Shown here: positions 9,524-19,713 of the stretch, piece by piece
How the letters are laid out: each line of letters starts with the position of its first letter
Numbering within the stretch: the stretch's first letter is position 1
From: Paenibacillus luteus
GTDB taxonomy: Bacteria; Bacillota; Bacilli; Paenibacillales; Paenibacillaceae
Reading direction: 5' to 3'
Assembly (NCBI RefSeq): GCF_006542765.1
Contig: NZ_SKCD01000003.1
Location: 124,001 to 188,000, forward strand
Length of the DNA: 64,000 bases
Notes under the pieces: model-generated
The model's database searches: none
What the model was told of the DNA's origin: nothing
Seen by the model: only the letters and a program-made list of their open reading frames with translations
Position numbers and translations under genes: made by a program

Positions 9524-9550
9524 ATGTAATTACCGTCGGAGCCTTGAAAA

Positions 9551-10096
9551 TTATACGATCCGTTCAATCAAGACCCCCACTTGCTCTGCCATTACACGAG
9601 GTGGCTCAGGCATTTCGTTCTTAAACCACCATTCGACGATCTCAACGTAAGCTCCAGCGACAAAGCGAAGAACGATCTCTTGGCGTAATCCGTGGTTTTT
9701 GCTTTCCTCTGAATTGACTTCTTCCTTTAATCCTTCCAGAACAAACTCAAGGAACTGGTTTCGAAAAGAAAGAGCACCTTGACTAGCTAACATCGTCGAG
9801 AAAAATAAAAAATTACGCTCAAGGTATTCAAACCATATGAGGCCCCCATCAATAAAATCCATTTCAGAGGACGATTTCCGCAATTTCCGCAGCTCGTTAA
9901 TATGTTCTTCAATCAGTTTATCCAGCAAATCATATTTATCCAGGTAATGAAGATAGATCGTCCTTCGGCTAACATTCGCGCTGTCGGATATGTCCTGTAT
10001 GGTAATCTGATTAAAGTTTTTTTCACCCATCAGTTCGATAACTGCTTTTTTGATTGCTTCTTGTGACTTAATGATTCTTCGGTCCACCTTAGACAT
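9551..10096 (-). CDS. TetR/AcrR family transcriptional regulator
   Basis: DNA-binding repressor-type protein of 181 residues. The N-terminal TetR helix-turn-helix is clear: ITIQDISDSANVSRRTIYLHYLDKYDLL at about residues 31-58. The remaining 120 residues form the ligand-binding and dimerisation part, whose ligand is unknown. The gene points away from the broken aldo/keto reductase at 10247 and the oxidoreductase at 10697, the usual arrangement for a TetR protein that represses its divergent neighbours. Confidence 0.9.
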   Translation of the reverse strand: MSKVDRRIIKSQEAIKKAVIELMGEKNFNQITIQDISDSANVSRRTIYLHYLDKYDLLDKLIEEHINELRKLRKSSSEMDFIDGGLIWFEYLERNFLFFSTMLASQGALSFRNQFLEFVLEGLKEEVNSEESKNHGLRQEIVLRFVAGAYVEIVEWWFKNEMPEPPRVMAEQVGVLIERIV

Positions 10097-10246
10097 TGTA
10101 GGGTCACCAAGCTTTCGTAAAAATAATAATCATTTTGAATCAAGTTGTGCACTAATGCTCGGAATCTGGAATTTTAGCAATTGGAGATTTATTTATTCTA
10201 ATTATAATAATACACAGGAGTTACTTATTAAATCACGCGGATTTTT

Positions 10247-10600
10247 CCATGGGCACTAAATGAGGAACAAAGTCGACCCATGATCAAAAAGGCTCTTGCA
10301 TTAGGTATCAACTTCTTTGATACGGCGAATGTGTACTCTAACGGATCGAGTGAGGAGATTACGGGAAGGATTCTAAACGACTATGCCAATCGGGATGAAA
10401 TTGTACTGGCTACCAAAGTTTTTTACCCAACATCTGATGGTCCGAATGGTGCTGGCCTTTTCCGGAAGGTCATTATGAATGAAATCGATAAAAATATCGA
10501 AGATGCAGTGGCGGCACTTTCGATTACATTTTCAACGGAAGAAATTGCAATTCTGGAAGGGGCATATGTGCCTCAGCCGGTGCTTGGCATGACATTCTAA
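10247..10600 (+). pseudogene. Aldo/keto reductase remnant, two large deletions
   Basis: Broken copy of the intact reductase at 14277. The frame is recognisable from PWALNEE at 10247, upstream of any start. It matches residues 32 to about 113 of the intact protein, including FFDTANVY (catalytic Asp and Tyr) and ATKV (catalytic Lys), then jumps after IMNEIDKNI directly to the last 35 residues (EDAVAALSITFS). The N-terminal 31 residues and about 180 internal residues, including the catalytic His, are missing. No functional enzyme can result. Confidence 0.85.
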
Positions 10601-10696
10601 TCGTTTCCCCATTGGCATATCGGATAAAATAAACCATGTTGAATCAAAATTTCTTTACTCACTAAACGTTAAAATATCCAAAAAGGGGTTTTAAAT

Positions 10697-11284
10697 ATGA
10701 GCAATGTATTAATCCTTGGAGCAAACGGTGGAATTGCTCGTACTGCCATCGATTTATTCCTTGAAGAAACGGATGCACAATTGACACTATATCTGCGTAA
10801 CTCGCACAGACTTCATAATATGGAATCTACTCGTGTACGAGTCGTGGAAGGCGATGTGATGGATAGTGAAAACCTTAAGAAAGCCATGACTGGACAAGAT
10901 GTTGTTTATGCCAATTTGGCAGGTGATTTGGAAAAGATGGCAAAGAATATCGTGTTGGCTATGAATGCGACTGGTGTCAAACGTATTATTTTTATCAGCT
11001 CCATGGGTATTTACGACGAGGTTTCTGGCGAAAAGTATGGCAGCATCCTAAATCCATTTCGCAAATCTGCTCAAGTGATCGAATCCTCTGACCTCAACTA
11101 TACGATCATTAGACCAGCATGGTTTACGAATGTAAACGAAATTGACTACGAGACAACAGTGAAAGGCGAGCCTTTTAAAGGTTCTTCCGTATCGAGAAAG
11201 AGCGTTGCAGACCTGATTGTTAAGCTGGCGACCAATCCTGAATGGGGTGCTCGCAACAGTTTAGGCGTGAATAAACCTGAATAA
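10697..11284 (+). CDS. NAD(P)-binding oxidoreductase, NmrA/SDR-like
   Basis: Cytoplasmic protein of 195 residues with an atypical short-chain dehydrogenase Rossmann fold. The dinucleotide motif GANGGIA is at residues 8-14, GDVMD marks the acidic position after beta-3, and FISSMGIYDE corresponds to the active-site strand. Such proteins reduce quinones or flavin-like substrates or only sense NADP(H). AAAGGGG precedes the ATG. It is a little shorter than the usual 210 residues but has no sign of damage. It lies between decayed reductase genes and divergent from TetR. Confidence 0.82.
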   Translation: MSNVLILGANGGIARTAIDLFLEETDAQLTLYLRNSHRLHNMESTRVRVVEGDVMDSENLKKAMTGQDVVYANLAGDLEKMAKNIVLAMNATGVKRIIFISSMGIYDEVSGEKYGSILNPFRKSAQVIESSDLNYTIIRPAWFTNVNEIDYETTVKGEPFKGSSVSRKSVADLIVKLATNPEWGARNSLGVNKPE

Positions 11285-11333
11285 AATGAGCGGGTATAAG
11301 TTAAAGAGAATGTATTAAGGAAGGGGGAGAGCA

Positions 11334-11519
11334 GTGGGGAAATCTTTAAAATTAACATTAGACGGAAGAGAATTTACTGCGGTATTAAACGAAAACCTTA
11401 CTGTAGATGATCTATTGAATATGCTACCGTTGGAATTGACCCTGCAAAGATATGCGGGTCATGAATACATGAGTCACAAGCATATTAAAACATTTTTTTT
11501 CAGAGATAATAAACAATGA
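11334..11519 (+). pseudogene. Truncated cyclophilin-like fold protein
   Basis: GTG 11334 has a strong ribosome binding site (AAGGGGGAG). The 61-residue product starts like the cyclophilin-like family often found beside reductases (SLKLTLDGREFTAVLNEN, then LLNMLPLELTLQRYAG), but stops after about half the usual 110-130 residues, and the last 15 residues no longer look like the family. The loss of the second half of the barrel suggests a decayed gene. A short but expressed protein cannot be excluded. Confidence 0.55.
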
Positions 11520-11563
11520 TTAAGATATTGTTCACTAATTAACAAATCTCATTCATCTAACAA

Positions 11564-11591
11564 TTGTAGAATTTTTGTATCAAGATATAAT
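11564..11591 (+). promoter_or_regulatory. Sigma-A-like promoter upstream of broken reductase
   Basis: TTGTAG (11564-11569) and TATAAT (11586-11591) are separated by 16 bases and lie about 60 bases before the start of the reductase pseudogene. The -10 matches consensus exactly. Confidence 0.45.
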
Positions 11592-11603
11592 GATAGACGG
11601 TAG

Positions 11604-12370
<767 letters not shown>

Positions 12371-12634
12371 TCCTGTTACATGAATTAGTCGCGGAAGTAA
12401 CCGTCTTGAGTCGCCGCAAACCCTGATGTCGATGCTTAGTTGTCCTTGCTTCGCGTGGACGGCACGCTTGTAGGCGGCATTGCAGAGACTCAAGAGATAA
12501 TCGATTTCTCCGCCTAGCATAGCATTGCCCCTAAAATCGAGATTATTGCATACCTCCAGTTATGCGATAGAAAGGTGAAATTCGGAGCCGTCCTTATCCT
12601 AGTGGGATGTATCGAAAAGAGAAAGGAGAAGAAG

Positions 12635-14101
12635 ATGACTCGCGATTATCAAGACCAAACAGAGCAAAGTTACTCTAAGGCCAAGCAGACGAGTGTGGAA
12701 TCTATTCCTCGTTCAAATCAGAATGCGGCTCTCTCGATCATACTGATCAGCTATTTGATGATCGTTCTCGACATCTCGATTGTTATTACTGCACTTCCGG
12801 AAATGCAAAGCGATCTTGGCTTCTCGGCCACGGGTCTCTCCTGGATACAGAACGCTTATACGTTGGCCTTCGGCGGATTGTTACTGCTTGGAGCGCGAGT
12901 GGGCGACATCCTTGGCCGGCGTCGCATGTTTATCACTGGCATCGCGCTATTCACATTAGCATCGCTGGCCGTTGGCTTGTCGCATTCCGTAACTTGGCTG
13001 ATTGGCGGACGCATATTACAAGGTATAGGTGCCGCTATCTTAGCGCCATCGACACTCGCTCTGCTGACAGCGAGCTTTGCTGAAGGTAAAGAACGCACTC
13101 GTGCGGTTGCTTACTATGGCGCTGTTGCAGGTATAGGTGCCAGTCTAGGACTAGTGCTCGGCGGAATTCTAACCGACTGGATCTCTTGGCGCATTGGTTT
13201 CTTTATCAATATTCCCATTGGGATTGCCATGATGTTAGCCGCGCCAAGATATCTTACGGAAACCAAACCTATTCCAAGTCGGTTTGACGCGATCGGCGCG
13301 ATAAGTTCAACCCTTGGCATGACTGCACTTGTGTATGGCATCGTTCACTCCGCCACTGCTGGATGGGGGGATTTTCTCACCGCTAGTGCATTAACAGCCG
13401 CTATCGCGCTGTTAGCGCTCTTCATATTCAATGAGTGGCGTGCAGCACAGCCGATTATGCCGCTTCGCTTATTCAGAAGTCGAGAACGAACGGGTGCTTA
13501 TATAGCGCGATTTTTGTTTCTTGGGGCTATGATGGGTTTTTGGTTCTTCATTACTCAATTTCTCCAAGGCGTTAGAAATTACAGTCCGTTCGAGGCAGGT
13601 ATCGCCTTTTTACCGATGACGGTCATCAACTTTGTTATTGCTGTTAATGTCCCAACATTTACGCGGCGATTTGGCAATGCGCGTCTGCTCGCCAGCGGTC
13701 TTATCATTACGCTAATCGGAATGGCGTGGCTTAGCCGCTTATCAGCAGATAGCTCATATCGCATGGGTATTGCGCTTCCAATGATCTTGATAGGGATTGG
13801 TCAGGGTGCTTCACTTGGACCGCTAACCGCTTCGGGAATTTCAGGAGTCGAACCCAAGGACGCTGGTGCCGCATCGGGGCTCGTGAATGTCGCACATCAA
13901 CTCGGGGGTTCCTTGGGATTAGGCATACTCGTCATCCTATTCGCCGCTGCCCGATCAACCAATATGAACGAGAAAGAGCTTTTGGCTCATCGCGTCTCGA
14001 ATGCGCTAACAGGAGGTACGCTTATGCTTGCGCTAGCCTTCGTGGTCGTTGCACTGCTAATTGTTTGGTCTGGAAAACGCTCTAAAGTAAAGCTTAATTA
14101 A
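12635..14101 (+). CDS. MFS drug exporter, DHA2 (EmrB/QacA) family
   Basis: Membrane transporter of 488 residues with about 14 hydrophobic segments, the DHA2 arrangement. The first helix carries LDISIVITALPEMQ, a variant of the family LD-x-TIVNVALP motif; loop 2-3 has GARVGDILGRRRMF (motif A); and GRILQGIGAAILAPSTLALL is motif B/C of drug:H+ antiporters. ATG 12635 is preferred to the upstream TTG 12575 because AAAGGAGAAG precedes it and the upstream residues are not family-like. It probably exports toxic compounds; the substrate is unknown. Confidence 0.9.
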   Translation: MTRDYQDQTEQSYSKAKQTSVESIPRSNQNAALSIILISYLMIVLDISIVITALPEMQSDLGFSATGLSWIQNAYTLAFGGLLLLGARVGDILGRRRMFITGIALFTLASLAVGLSHSVTWLIGGRILQGIGAAILAPSTLALLTASFAEGKERTRAVAYYGAVAGIGASLGLVLGGILTDWISWRIGFFINIPIGIAMMLAAPRYLTETKPIPSRFDAIGAISSTLGMTALVYGIVHSATAGWGDFLTASALTAAIALLALFIFNEWRAAQPIMPLRLFRSRERTGAYIARFLFLGAMMGFWFFITQFLQGVRNYSPFEAGIAFLPMTVINFVIAVNVPTFTRRFGNARLLASGLIITLIGMAWLSRLSADSSYRMGIALPMILIGIGQGASLGPLTASGISGVEPKDAGAASGLVNVAHQLGGSLGLGILVILFAAARSTNMNEKELLAHRVSNALTGGTLMLALAFVVVALLIVWSGKRSKVKLN

Positions 14102-14276
14102 GCACAAAAGGAGTTCGACTAGGTAAGATGGGACTGCAATTAGGCGCCTGGTGACTGCATTACCCCTTGACTTAGAGTTAACTTCAGATGAGATAATATA
14201 AACTATCTACTGGAAACAATCATCTGAGAAAACGATATTCGATGGGAAAATACGATTTGGAAAGTGGGCAAATAAA

Positions 14277-15257
14277 ATGGAATATGTGAAACTCGGAAAT
14301 ACCGGATTGGATGTATCGCGTCTCTGTCTTGGATGCATGAGCTTTGGGGTAGCCGAGCGGTGGACACATCCGTGGGTACTTAATGAAGAGAATAGTCGTC
14401 CGATTATCAAAAAGGCGTTGGAACTAGGAATTAATTTTTTTGATACGGCTAATATTTATTCAACTGGATCAAGTGAGGAATTTGTGGGGCAAGCTTTGAA
14501 GGATTATGCCAATCGAGATGAGATCGTTATTGCTACGAAAGTTCATTTCCGAATGCATCAAGGACCCAATGGTGCAGGCCTTTCCCGAAAGGCAATTATG
14601 AGTGAAATCGATAAGAGCCTGAAGAGACTAGGCACTGATTATGTTGATCTGTACCAGATTCACCGCTGGGATTACAATACACCGATTGAAGAGACGATGG
14701 AAGCTTTGCATGATGTAGTGAAAGCAGGGAAAGCAAGATACATCGGGGCATCTGCCATGTACGCATGGCAGTTCCTTAAGGCGCTGCATGTTGCTGAGAA
14801 ACATGGATGGACCCGATTTGTATCCATGCAGAATCATCTTAACCTCATCTACCGTGAAGAAGAGAGGGAGATGATGCCGCTTTGTGCGGAAGAAAAAATC
14901 GGTGTTATTCCGTACAGCCCGCTTGCTTCAGGAAGATTGGTCCGCGATTGGTCCGAAACTACACATCGTTCCGAAACCGACCAAGCCCAGAGAATGAAAT
15001 ACGATGCAACAGCCAATATTGACCGGTTAATAGTAGATCGTGTAGCTGAGATCGCAGAAAAACGTGGTGTTCCACGTATTCAAATTGCACTTGCCTGGTT
15101 ATTGCAGAAAAAACCAGTGACAGCACCCATTATCGGTGCTACAAAATTAGTCCATCTCGAAGAGGCAGTAGATGCTCTTACAATTACGTTATCGAATGAT
15201 GAGATTGCGTCGCTTGAAGAGCTGTATGTTCCCCACTCCGTAGTTGGCGCGCAGTAA
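14277..15257 (+). CDS. Aldo/keto reductase, intact
   Basis: NADPH-dependent carbonyl reductase of the AKR superfamily, 326 residues, close to full family length. The catalytic tetrad is complete: Asp56 and Tyr61 (FFDTANIY), Lys88 (ATKV) and His129 (QIHRWDY). The cofactor-binding C-terminal part (PYSPLASGRL, PIIGATK) is present. It is the paralogue of the broken copy at 10247, about 70 percent identical by eye over the shared part. The ribosome binding site is weak. It stands alone between the exporter and a terminator-like hairpin. Confidence 0.9.
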   Translation: MEYVKLGNTGLDVSRLCLGCMSFGVAERWTHPWVLNEENSRPIIKKALELGINFFDTANIYSTGSSEEFVGQALKDYANRDEIVIATKVHFRMHQGPNGAGLSRKAIMSEIDKSLKRLGTDYVDLYQIHRWDYNTPIEETMEALHDVVKAGKARYIGASAMYAWQFLKALHVAEKHGWTRFVSMQNHLNLIYREEEREMMPLCAEEKIGVIPYSPLASGRLVRDWSETTHRSETDQAQRMKYDATANIDRLIVDRVAEIAEKRGVPRIQIALAWLLQKKPVTAPIIGATKLVHLEEAVDALTITLSNDEIASLEELYVPHSVVGAQ

Positions 15258-15320
15258 GTCAGTAAGAGAACAATGATAATTGTGTGCTTGTAGGGGCATT
15301 GAAATAAGAGATAAGTAAGG

Positions 15321-15359
15321 TAGAGGCTCCGGTGCGCAAAGTCGCCTTAGGGGCCTCTA
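15321..15359 (+). terminator. Hairpin after aldo/keto reductase
   Basis: TAGAGGCTCC (15321-15330) pairs with GGGGCCTCTA (15350-15359), one G-T wobble. No T tract follows, so termination is uncertain. Confidence 0.4.
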
Positions 15360-15443
15360 TTGAGTATTGCCCCTGGTACTTTCAAATTCACCACTTGCGA
15401 TTAAAGTAACGGGGGAATATTCTTTAAATGAGGTGACCTAAGC

Positions 15444-16319
15444 ATGCATGATATATGGCTTGACTGTGATAAGCTACCGTTAATCAGGGATATAGGTGAA
15501 TATGGGGCACAGGAACCAGCATGGGCACATCCGGACAGATTAATGGACTATCATCTGTTTTTATTTGTTACGGAAGGCCAGTTGACCCTGTGGGAGGACG
15601 AATGCGAATATATTTTGCAAAAAGGACATGGACTATTTTTGAAAAAGGGAGTCCGTCAATGGGGGCAACCTATTAATGAACCTGGTTCACGCTGGTTTTT
15701 CATTCATTTCTTTGAACATTCTCCGAGTCTCCTCCACAAACCGGAGATGATGCCGCTCTCCTTTTTAAATAAAGGGGTAAGTTGGTTTTCACCTGATGTG
15801 TATCAAACCTCGTTCAAATTACCGAAAAAAATAGAAGTCTCTAATGCTGCTCACACGGAAAGAAAATTAAAGGAAATGCTGCAGCTATATCAATCGGGCA
15901 ACGATCTACGTCATCTTCTGCTTAGCATGCATACTCTAGCGTTTTTTCTAGAGCTATACCAGCAATCAGAGGCTCGCAAAATAAATTCCAAGGCGGATAT
16001 CACCGTTCATAAAATCATCGAAATTCTCGAGAAGAATAGTGAACGTAAAATCTCGGGTCCTTTTATCGCTTCAATCATGAAGATGAATTACAACTACTTA
16101 TGTGAAGTATTCAAGAAAAAAACAGGGTTAAGTATCCTAGATTACCACCTAAGGTTAAGGATAGACAAATCGGCGGAAGTATTGAAGAGCGGGAAGCTTA
16201 CTATATTTGAGGTAGGGGAGAGGTTTGGATTCTCGAGTCCGTTTTACTTTAGCCGAATTTTCAAGAAGGTAACTGGATATTCTCCATCTGACTATCTAAA
16301 AAACCACTATATAAACTGA
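15444..16319 (+). CDS. AraC family transcriptional regulator, cupin sensor
   Basis: Single-component regulator of 291 residues. The N-terminal half is an AraC-type cupin (MDYHLFLFVTEGQLTL, then a His-rich WFFIHFFEH strand). The C-terminal 100 residues carry two helix-turn-helix motifs, ending with GERFGFSSPFYFSRIFKKVTGYSPSDYL. GAGGTGA precedes the ATG. It lies 96 bases upstream of the dioxygenase gene on the same strand, which is the most likely target. Confidence 0.9.
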   Translation: MHDIWLDCDKLPLIRDIGEYGAQEPAWAHPDRLMDYHLFLFVTEGQLTLWEDECEYILQKGHGLFLKKGVRQWGQPINEPGSRWFFIHFFEHSPSLLHKPEMMPLSFLNKGVSWFSPDVYQTSFKLPKKIEVSNAAHTERKLKEMLQLYQSGNDLRHLLLSMHTLAFFLELYQQSEARKINSKADITVHKIIEILEKNSERKISGPFIASIMKMNYNYLCEVFKKKTGLSILDYHLRLRIDKSAEVLKSGKLTIFEVGERFGFSSPFYFSRIFKKVTGYSPSDYLKNHYIN

Positions 16320-16415
16320 AAATCAGACAACAACTCTGTGGATCGCTGTATTCTCCTACGAGCAGTCCATTGCTAAGATTAGATTGTAGTTAAGTCGAGT
16401 AGGAGGAATTATTTC

Positions 16416-17282
16416 ATGACACCATCTAAATCTAATAAATCGCTAGCAGAGCATTACGTGGAATTTAAGGAGAAAGGCTATACCTTATTTGAGGGAGTTT
16501 ATACTCCTGAGGACATTGAGCTGCACAAAGAGACGTACCATCGTTTATTTGAATCGGTCAAAGGTACAGCATTTGAGACGCGGTGGTTCGCCAATACCTG
16601 TGAGCTGGCTCCAACACAAATGCTTCCTGCTGTAGCCAACCCATTGATTATGGATTTTGCAGAACTCGTTCTAGGTCCTTTCGTTCAATTGGACAATTTA
16701 TCTTTGGCAGGGTTTCCTCCCACATCTAAAGCTGAGGCTCAAGGCAAAGTAAGCGGTTGGCATCGTGACCGTTGGGCAGCCTTCCCATCGACCGAAGACT
16801 ATGTAAGTCCACTTTCAATTAATGCCATCAGTTATCTGCAGGAATTGACTGACGAATATGGGCCGTTAAGGGTAATTCCTGGTTCCCATCGCCAGAAAGT
16901 CTACATTAACAAAGAAGATCGAAATAAACCGCATAGGGATGAACAAGTCCTTAATCTGAAAGCTGGAGACGTTGCTGTAACACACAATGGACTCATTCAT
17001 AGCGGTACGCCCAATACATCGGGTGATACCCGATATTTTTTCAGCGTCTATTACAACAAAAGCTGGCTTAAACCTACGGATAATCATAACGGACCGAATG
17101 TACAAGGGATCATCAAGGATGCAAGGAGCCGTAACGATCATCGCATTCTGCGGTTATTCGGAGTGGATGAGCAATTGGATGTTCGTGCGAATTCTGGATT
17201 TCTAGATGCGGATGAGCAGCTTTGGGCGCAATGGGCTGCAGCAGATAAAGCTGCTATAAGGATTGGCGAAGGGGAAAGATAG
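16416..17282 (+). CDS. Phytanoyl-CoA dioxygenase (PhyH) family protein
   Basis: Non-heme Fe(II)/2-oxoglutarate-dependent oxygenase of 288 residues. Iron ligands are visible as His116 and Asp118 (GWHRDRW) and His196 (GLIHSGTPN), with Arg206 positioned to bind 2-oxoglutarate. VIPGSHR is the conserved strand before the second half of the barrel. AGTAGGAGG lies just before the ATG. PhyH relatives in bacteria hydroxylate small molecules; the substrate here is unknown. The neighbours (AraC regulators, two dehydrogenases facing it) suggest a small catabolic locus. Confidence 0.86.
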   Translation: MTPSKSNKSLAEHYVEFKEKGYTLFEGVYTPEDIELHKETYHRLFESVKGTAFETRWFANTCELAPTQMLPAVANPLIMDFAELVLGPFVQLDNLSLAGFPPTSKAEAQGKVSGWHRDRWAAFPSTEDYVSPLSINAISYLQELTDEYGPLRVIPGSHRQKVYINKEDRNKPHRDEQVLNLKAGDVAVTHNGLIHSGTPNTSGDTRYFFSVYYNKSWLKPTDNHNGPNVQGIIKDARSRNDHRILRLFGVDEQLDVRANSGFLDADEQLWAQWAAADKAAIRIGEGER

Positions 17283-17382
17283 GTTGGATATCCAGAAAGA
17301 TTGATTGCTCGCATTCGGTTGCCGGAAGATCGACCACAGAGATGAAGCTGGGAATCATATAAGATTAGTTGTGAAATTAATG

Positions 17383-17420
17383 AAGAGAGACTCCAAGGCA
17401 CTTGCCTTGGAGTCTCTCTT
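17383..17420. terminator. Perfect 18-bp stem, bidirectional terminator
   Basis: Arms 17383-17400 and 17403-17420 are exact reverse complements with a nominal 2-base loop. The hairpin lies between the convergent dioxygenase and dehydrogenase genes and probably ends both transcripts. Confidence 0.75.
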
Positions 17421-17483
17421 GTCGTTTTGATACTTGCGTTTTACATTATACGAAAGCTTGGGTTTGATCCTTCTTAATTCCTA

Positions 17484-18473
17484 TCAAATCCAATCTAAAA
17501 TAACGCCAAGCTTCGCCTGTTTCGAATCCAATATTAAATCCCATGCTTCCTTTGCCTGTTCGACAGGAAAGTGATGGGTAACAAGTGATGTGGTTTGAAG
17601 CCAACCTTCTGCGATCCCTCGCAAAGTCTCATCCATAGCTTCTTGGCTCCAGCCGGATGGACAATGCAAAGTGACCTGTTTGGTTCGCAGCATTTGGATA
17701 TCAATCCGGCCATCCTCGCCGAGAAATCCAGCCGAAACTAAGTGACAGCCGTACTGCGCGAATGAAATTAATTCGGTTACCGTTGCTAATGATCCCACCG
17801 TATCCACGATGATCGAGAATGTATCCCTGACATCCTGGAGGGCTTCCTTAATCGAAGATACTTTCGTATTTACTTTATGAATACCTTCAGGAAGCAGGTC
17901 CAAGCGGTCATTATGTCTACCGAGTACAATAACATGAGCTCCACGATGCATTAGCGTTTGAGCAGCCCATTGCCCAACCATTCCATCTCCAATAACGACT
18001 GCATAATCGCCTTTCTTAACGGGTGGACACGTGCCACAGTTGTAACCAACCTGAGTTAATACGAGCCCTGAATAAGCAATAGGATCAGCTTCAGCCGGCA
18101 GCTTCCATACCTGGCTTTCATGGGTGACAGCAGGACTGACATGTCCTCCAGTAGAATAAAACATTCCATTAACCTTACTGATCGTAGCAAAGACTCGATC
18201 GCCAACTGCAAAGCTTTGCACATCTTTTCCCAGTGAAGTGATTATGCCAACCTTTTGATACCCTGCTACTTGTGGAAAAGGAAGCGAATCACCATCCCTG
18301 AACGGTGTTTCCCCATCTATTCTCTCGCCTCGGAGAAAAGAGGACTCCGTTCCATTGCTAATCCAAGAATGCTCGATGTCTATCAAAACCTCATCATCCT
18401 GTAGAGCAGGTATGTGGACATCTTGATAGGCTACCTTCAGTTTTTCAGTAAAAACGACGCCTTTTCCTATCAT
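17484..18473 (-). CDS. Medium-chain dehydrogenase-like protein lacking zinc ligands
   Basis: NAD(P)-dependent oxidoreductase of the MDR superfamily, 329 residues. The cofactor motif IGDGMVGQWAAQ is clear in the Rossmann domain. In the catalytic domain the usual zinc residues are replaced: Cys by Asn40 (SNGTE) and the GHE motif by GYQ at about residues 71-73. It is therefore probably a non-zinc reductase or has a changed chemistry. Its start overlaps the stop of the upstream dehydrogenase by four bases (ATGA), so the two are translationally coupled and may work as partners on one substrate. Confidence 0.85.
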   Translation of the reverse strand: MIGKGVVFTEKLKVAYQDVHIPALQDDEVLIDIEHSWISNGTESSFLRGERIDGETPFRDGDSLPFPQVAGYQKVGIITSLGKDVQSFAVGDRVFATISKVNGMFYSTGGHVSPAVTHESQVWKLPAEADPIAYSGLVLTQVGYNCGTCPPVKKGDYAVVIGDGMVGQWAAQTLMHRGAHVIVLGRHNDRLDLLPEGIHKVNTKVSSIKEALQDVRDTFSIIVDTVGSLATVTELISFAQYGCHLVSAGFLGEDGRIDIQMLRTKQVTLHCPSGWSQEAMDETLRGIAEGWLQTTSLVTHHFPVEQAKEAWDLILDSKQAKLGVILDWI

Positions 18474-19450
18474 AGCGATTCACCGTTAACGAAAGTTTCT
18501 TCGAAGTCCTCTTGGGGGTGGAAATAAACCTTAATCGCTTTTTGCTCTCTTAGGAGTTGCACGGCTTCATCATATTTAGTAAAGGAACCATGATGGGTTT
18601 GGAGGCACTCCATGTTTAAGCCTTTATTCGCTACCAGGTCGATCAACAAATCATGATCTCTTTGAACAAGTCCTCGATATTTGTAAGACTCCAGCTTGAA
18701 GCCTTTAAACCATAAATGGTCGGCGTATTTCAATTCCCCTCGTAATACGCCAAAAATAACGATATGCTCCTCTACGAAGTTGAATAGATTTTGCACGGAA
18801 GGTGCTGCTCCTACACAGTCGTAGCCAAGGTCGAACTTTTCAACGGTCAAATCGCTAACTAGCTTGGCTTCAGCAAGACCAAGATCATTGATGAACTGAA
18901 CACGTTCTTGGTTTAAGTCAATCCCAACAACACGGGAAGCTCCCCATAATTTAGCCATTTGTACAGCCAGAATTCCTGCAGGTCCAAGTCCTGAAATCAG
19001 TATGGTTTTCCCTTTCAAATCCCCAAGCTGCAGCATTCCGATCATGACGCATTTAAGCAGCTCAAATGAAACCGCTTGTTTATAAGTTATAGAGTCGGGC
19101 AGCTTCAGTAAATCCTCTTCTCTAAAGCAAACACATTGCGCATAAGCACCTGGAGCATCTCCAATATGTTCAAGCGCTGCAACACGATCACCCACTTTAA
19201 ATTTACGAATCCCACTTCCAATCGCTTTAACTACACCCGCCATTTCATGTCCGGGAAAACCGTATGGCAAAGGATACTCGGGAGCAATCGAATAATCGAA
19301 CATATTCACTCCCCCAAGCATATTCATATCCCAGCGTGGACAAGTCGAAACGATTTGAAGCTCCACCAGTATTTCGAAGTCTTTAACATCAGGAATTGCA
19401 GTCTCAATAATGGTATACTGCTCTTTTCCTACAATTTGCAATGCTTTCAT
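18470..19450 (-). CDS. Zinc-type medium-chain alcohol/polyol dehydrogenase-like protein
   Basis: MDR superfamily dehydrogenase, 326 residues. Putative catalytic zinc ligands are Cys37 (STCPRWD) and His68-Glu69 (GFPGHEMAGVV). The structural four-Cys lobe is absent. The Rossmann motif is LISGLGPAGILAVQMAK. It is the first gene of a two-gene operon, divergent from the AraC gene at 19714. The substrate is unknown; sugar alcohols or inositol-like compounds are typical for relatives with AraC regulators. Confidence 0.85.
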   Translation of the reverse strand: MKALQIVGKEQYTIIETAIPDVKDFEILVELQIVSTCPRWDMNMLGGVNMFDYSIAPEYPLPYGFPGHEMAGVVKAIGSGIRKFKVGDRVAALEHIGDAPGAYAQCVCFREEDLLKLPDSITYKQAVSFELLKCVMIGMLQLGDLKGKTILISGLGPAGILAVQMAKLWGASRVVGIDLNQERVQFINDLGLAEAKLVSDLTVEKFDLGYDCVGAAPSVQNLFNFVEEHIVIFGVLRGELKYADHLWFKGFKLESYKYRGLVQRDHDLLIDLVANKGLNMECLQTHHGSFTKYDEAVQLLREQKAIKVYFHPQEDFEETFVNGESL

Positions 19451-19713
19451 ATTACAAGCTCCATTCTATAGCTAATGTGTGGATATCATTCCAACTTCAT
19501 TGTAAGAAATATAGCCTTCGAAGTATTTATTAAATCTTACTTGAATTCACGTAAATAGCTGTTAAATTCTACTTATTCAACCCCTATATATATTTTATAT
19601 TTATATAATATTTCACTCCTTCACAACTATGAACTTGAAAATGGTTTACAAGCGAATGGATTTTAACTAAAGTTAGGAATAAAGATGTGAGTGGAAAAGG
19701 GAGGTGGAATGAA

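Noticed and set aside
19451..19713. AT-rich region as possible replication origin or attachment site
   Set aside because: It is a divergent promoter region between regulator and target genes; no DnaA-box cluster or integrase was seen.
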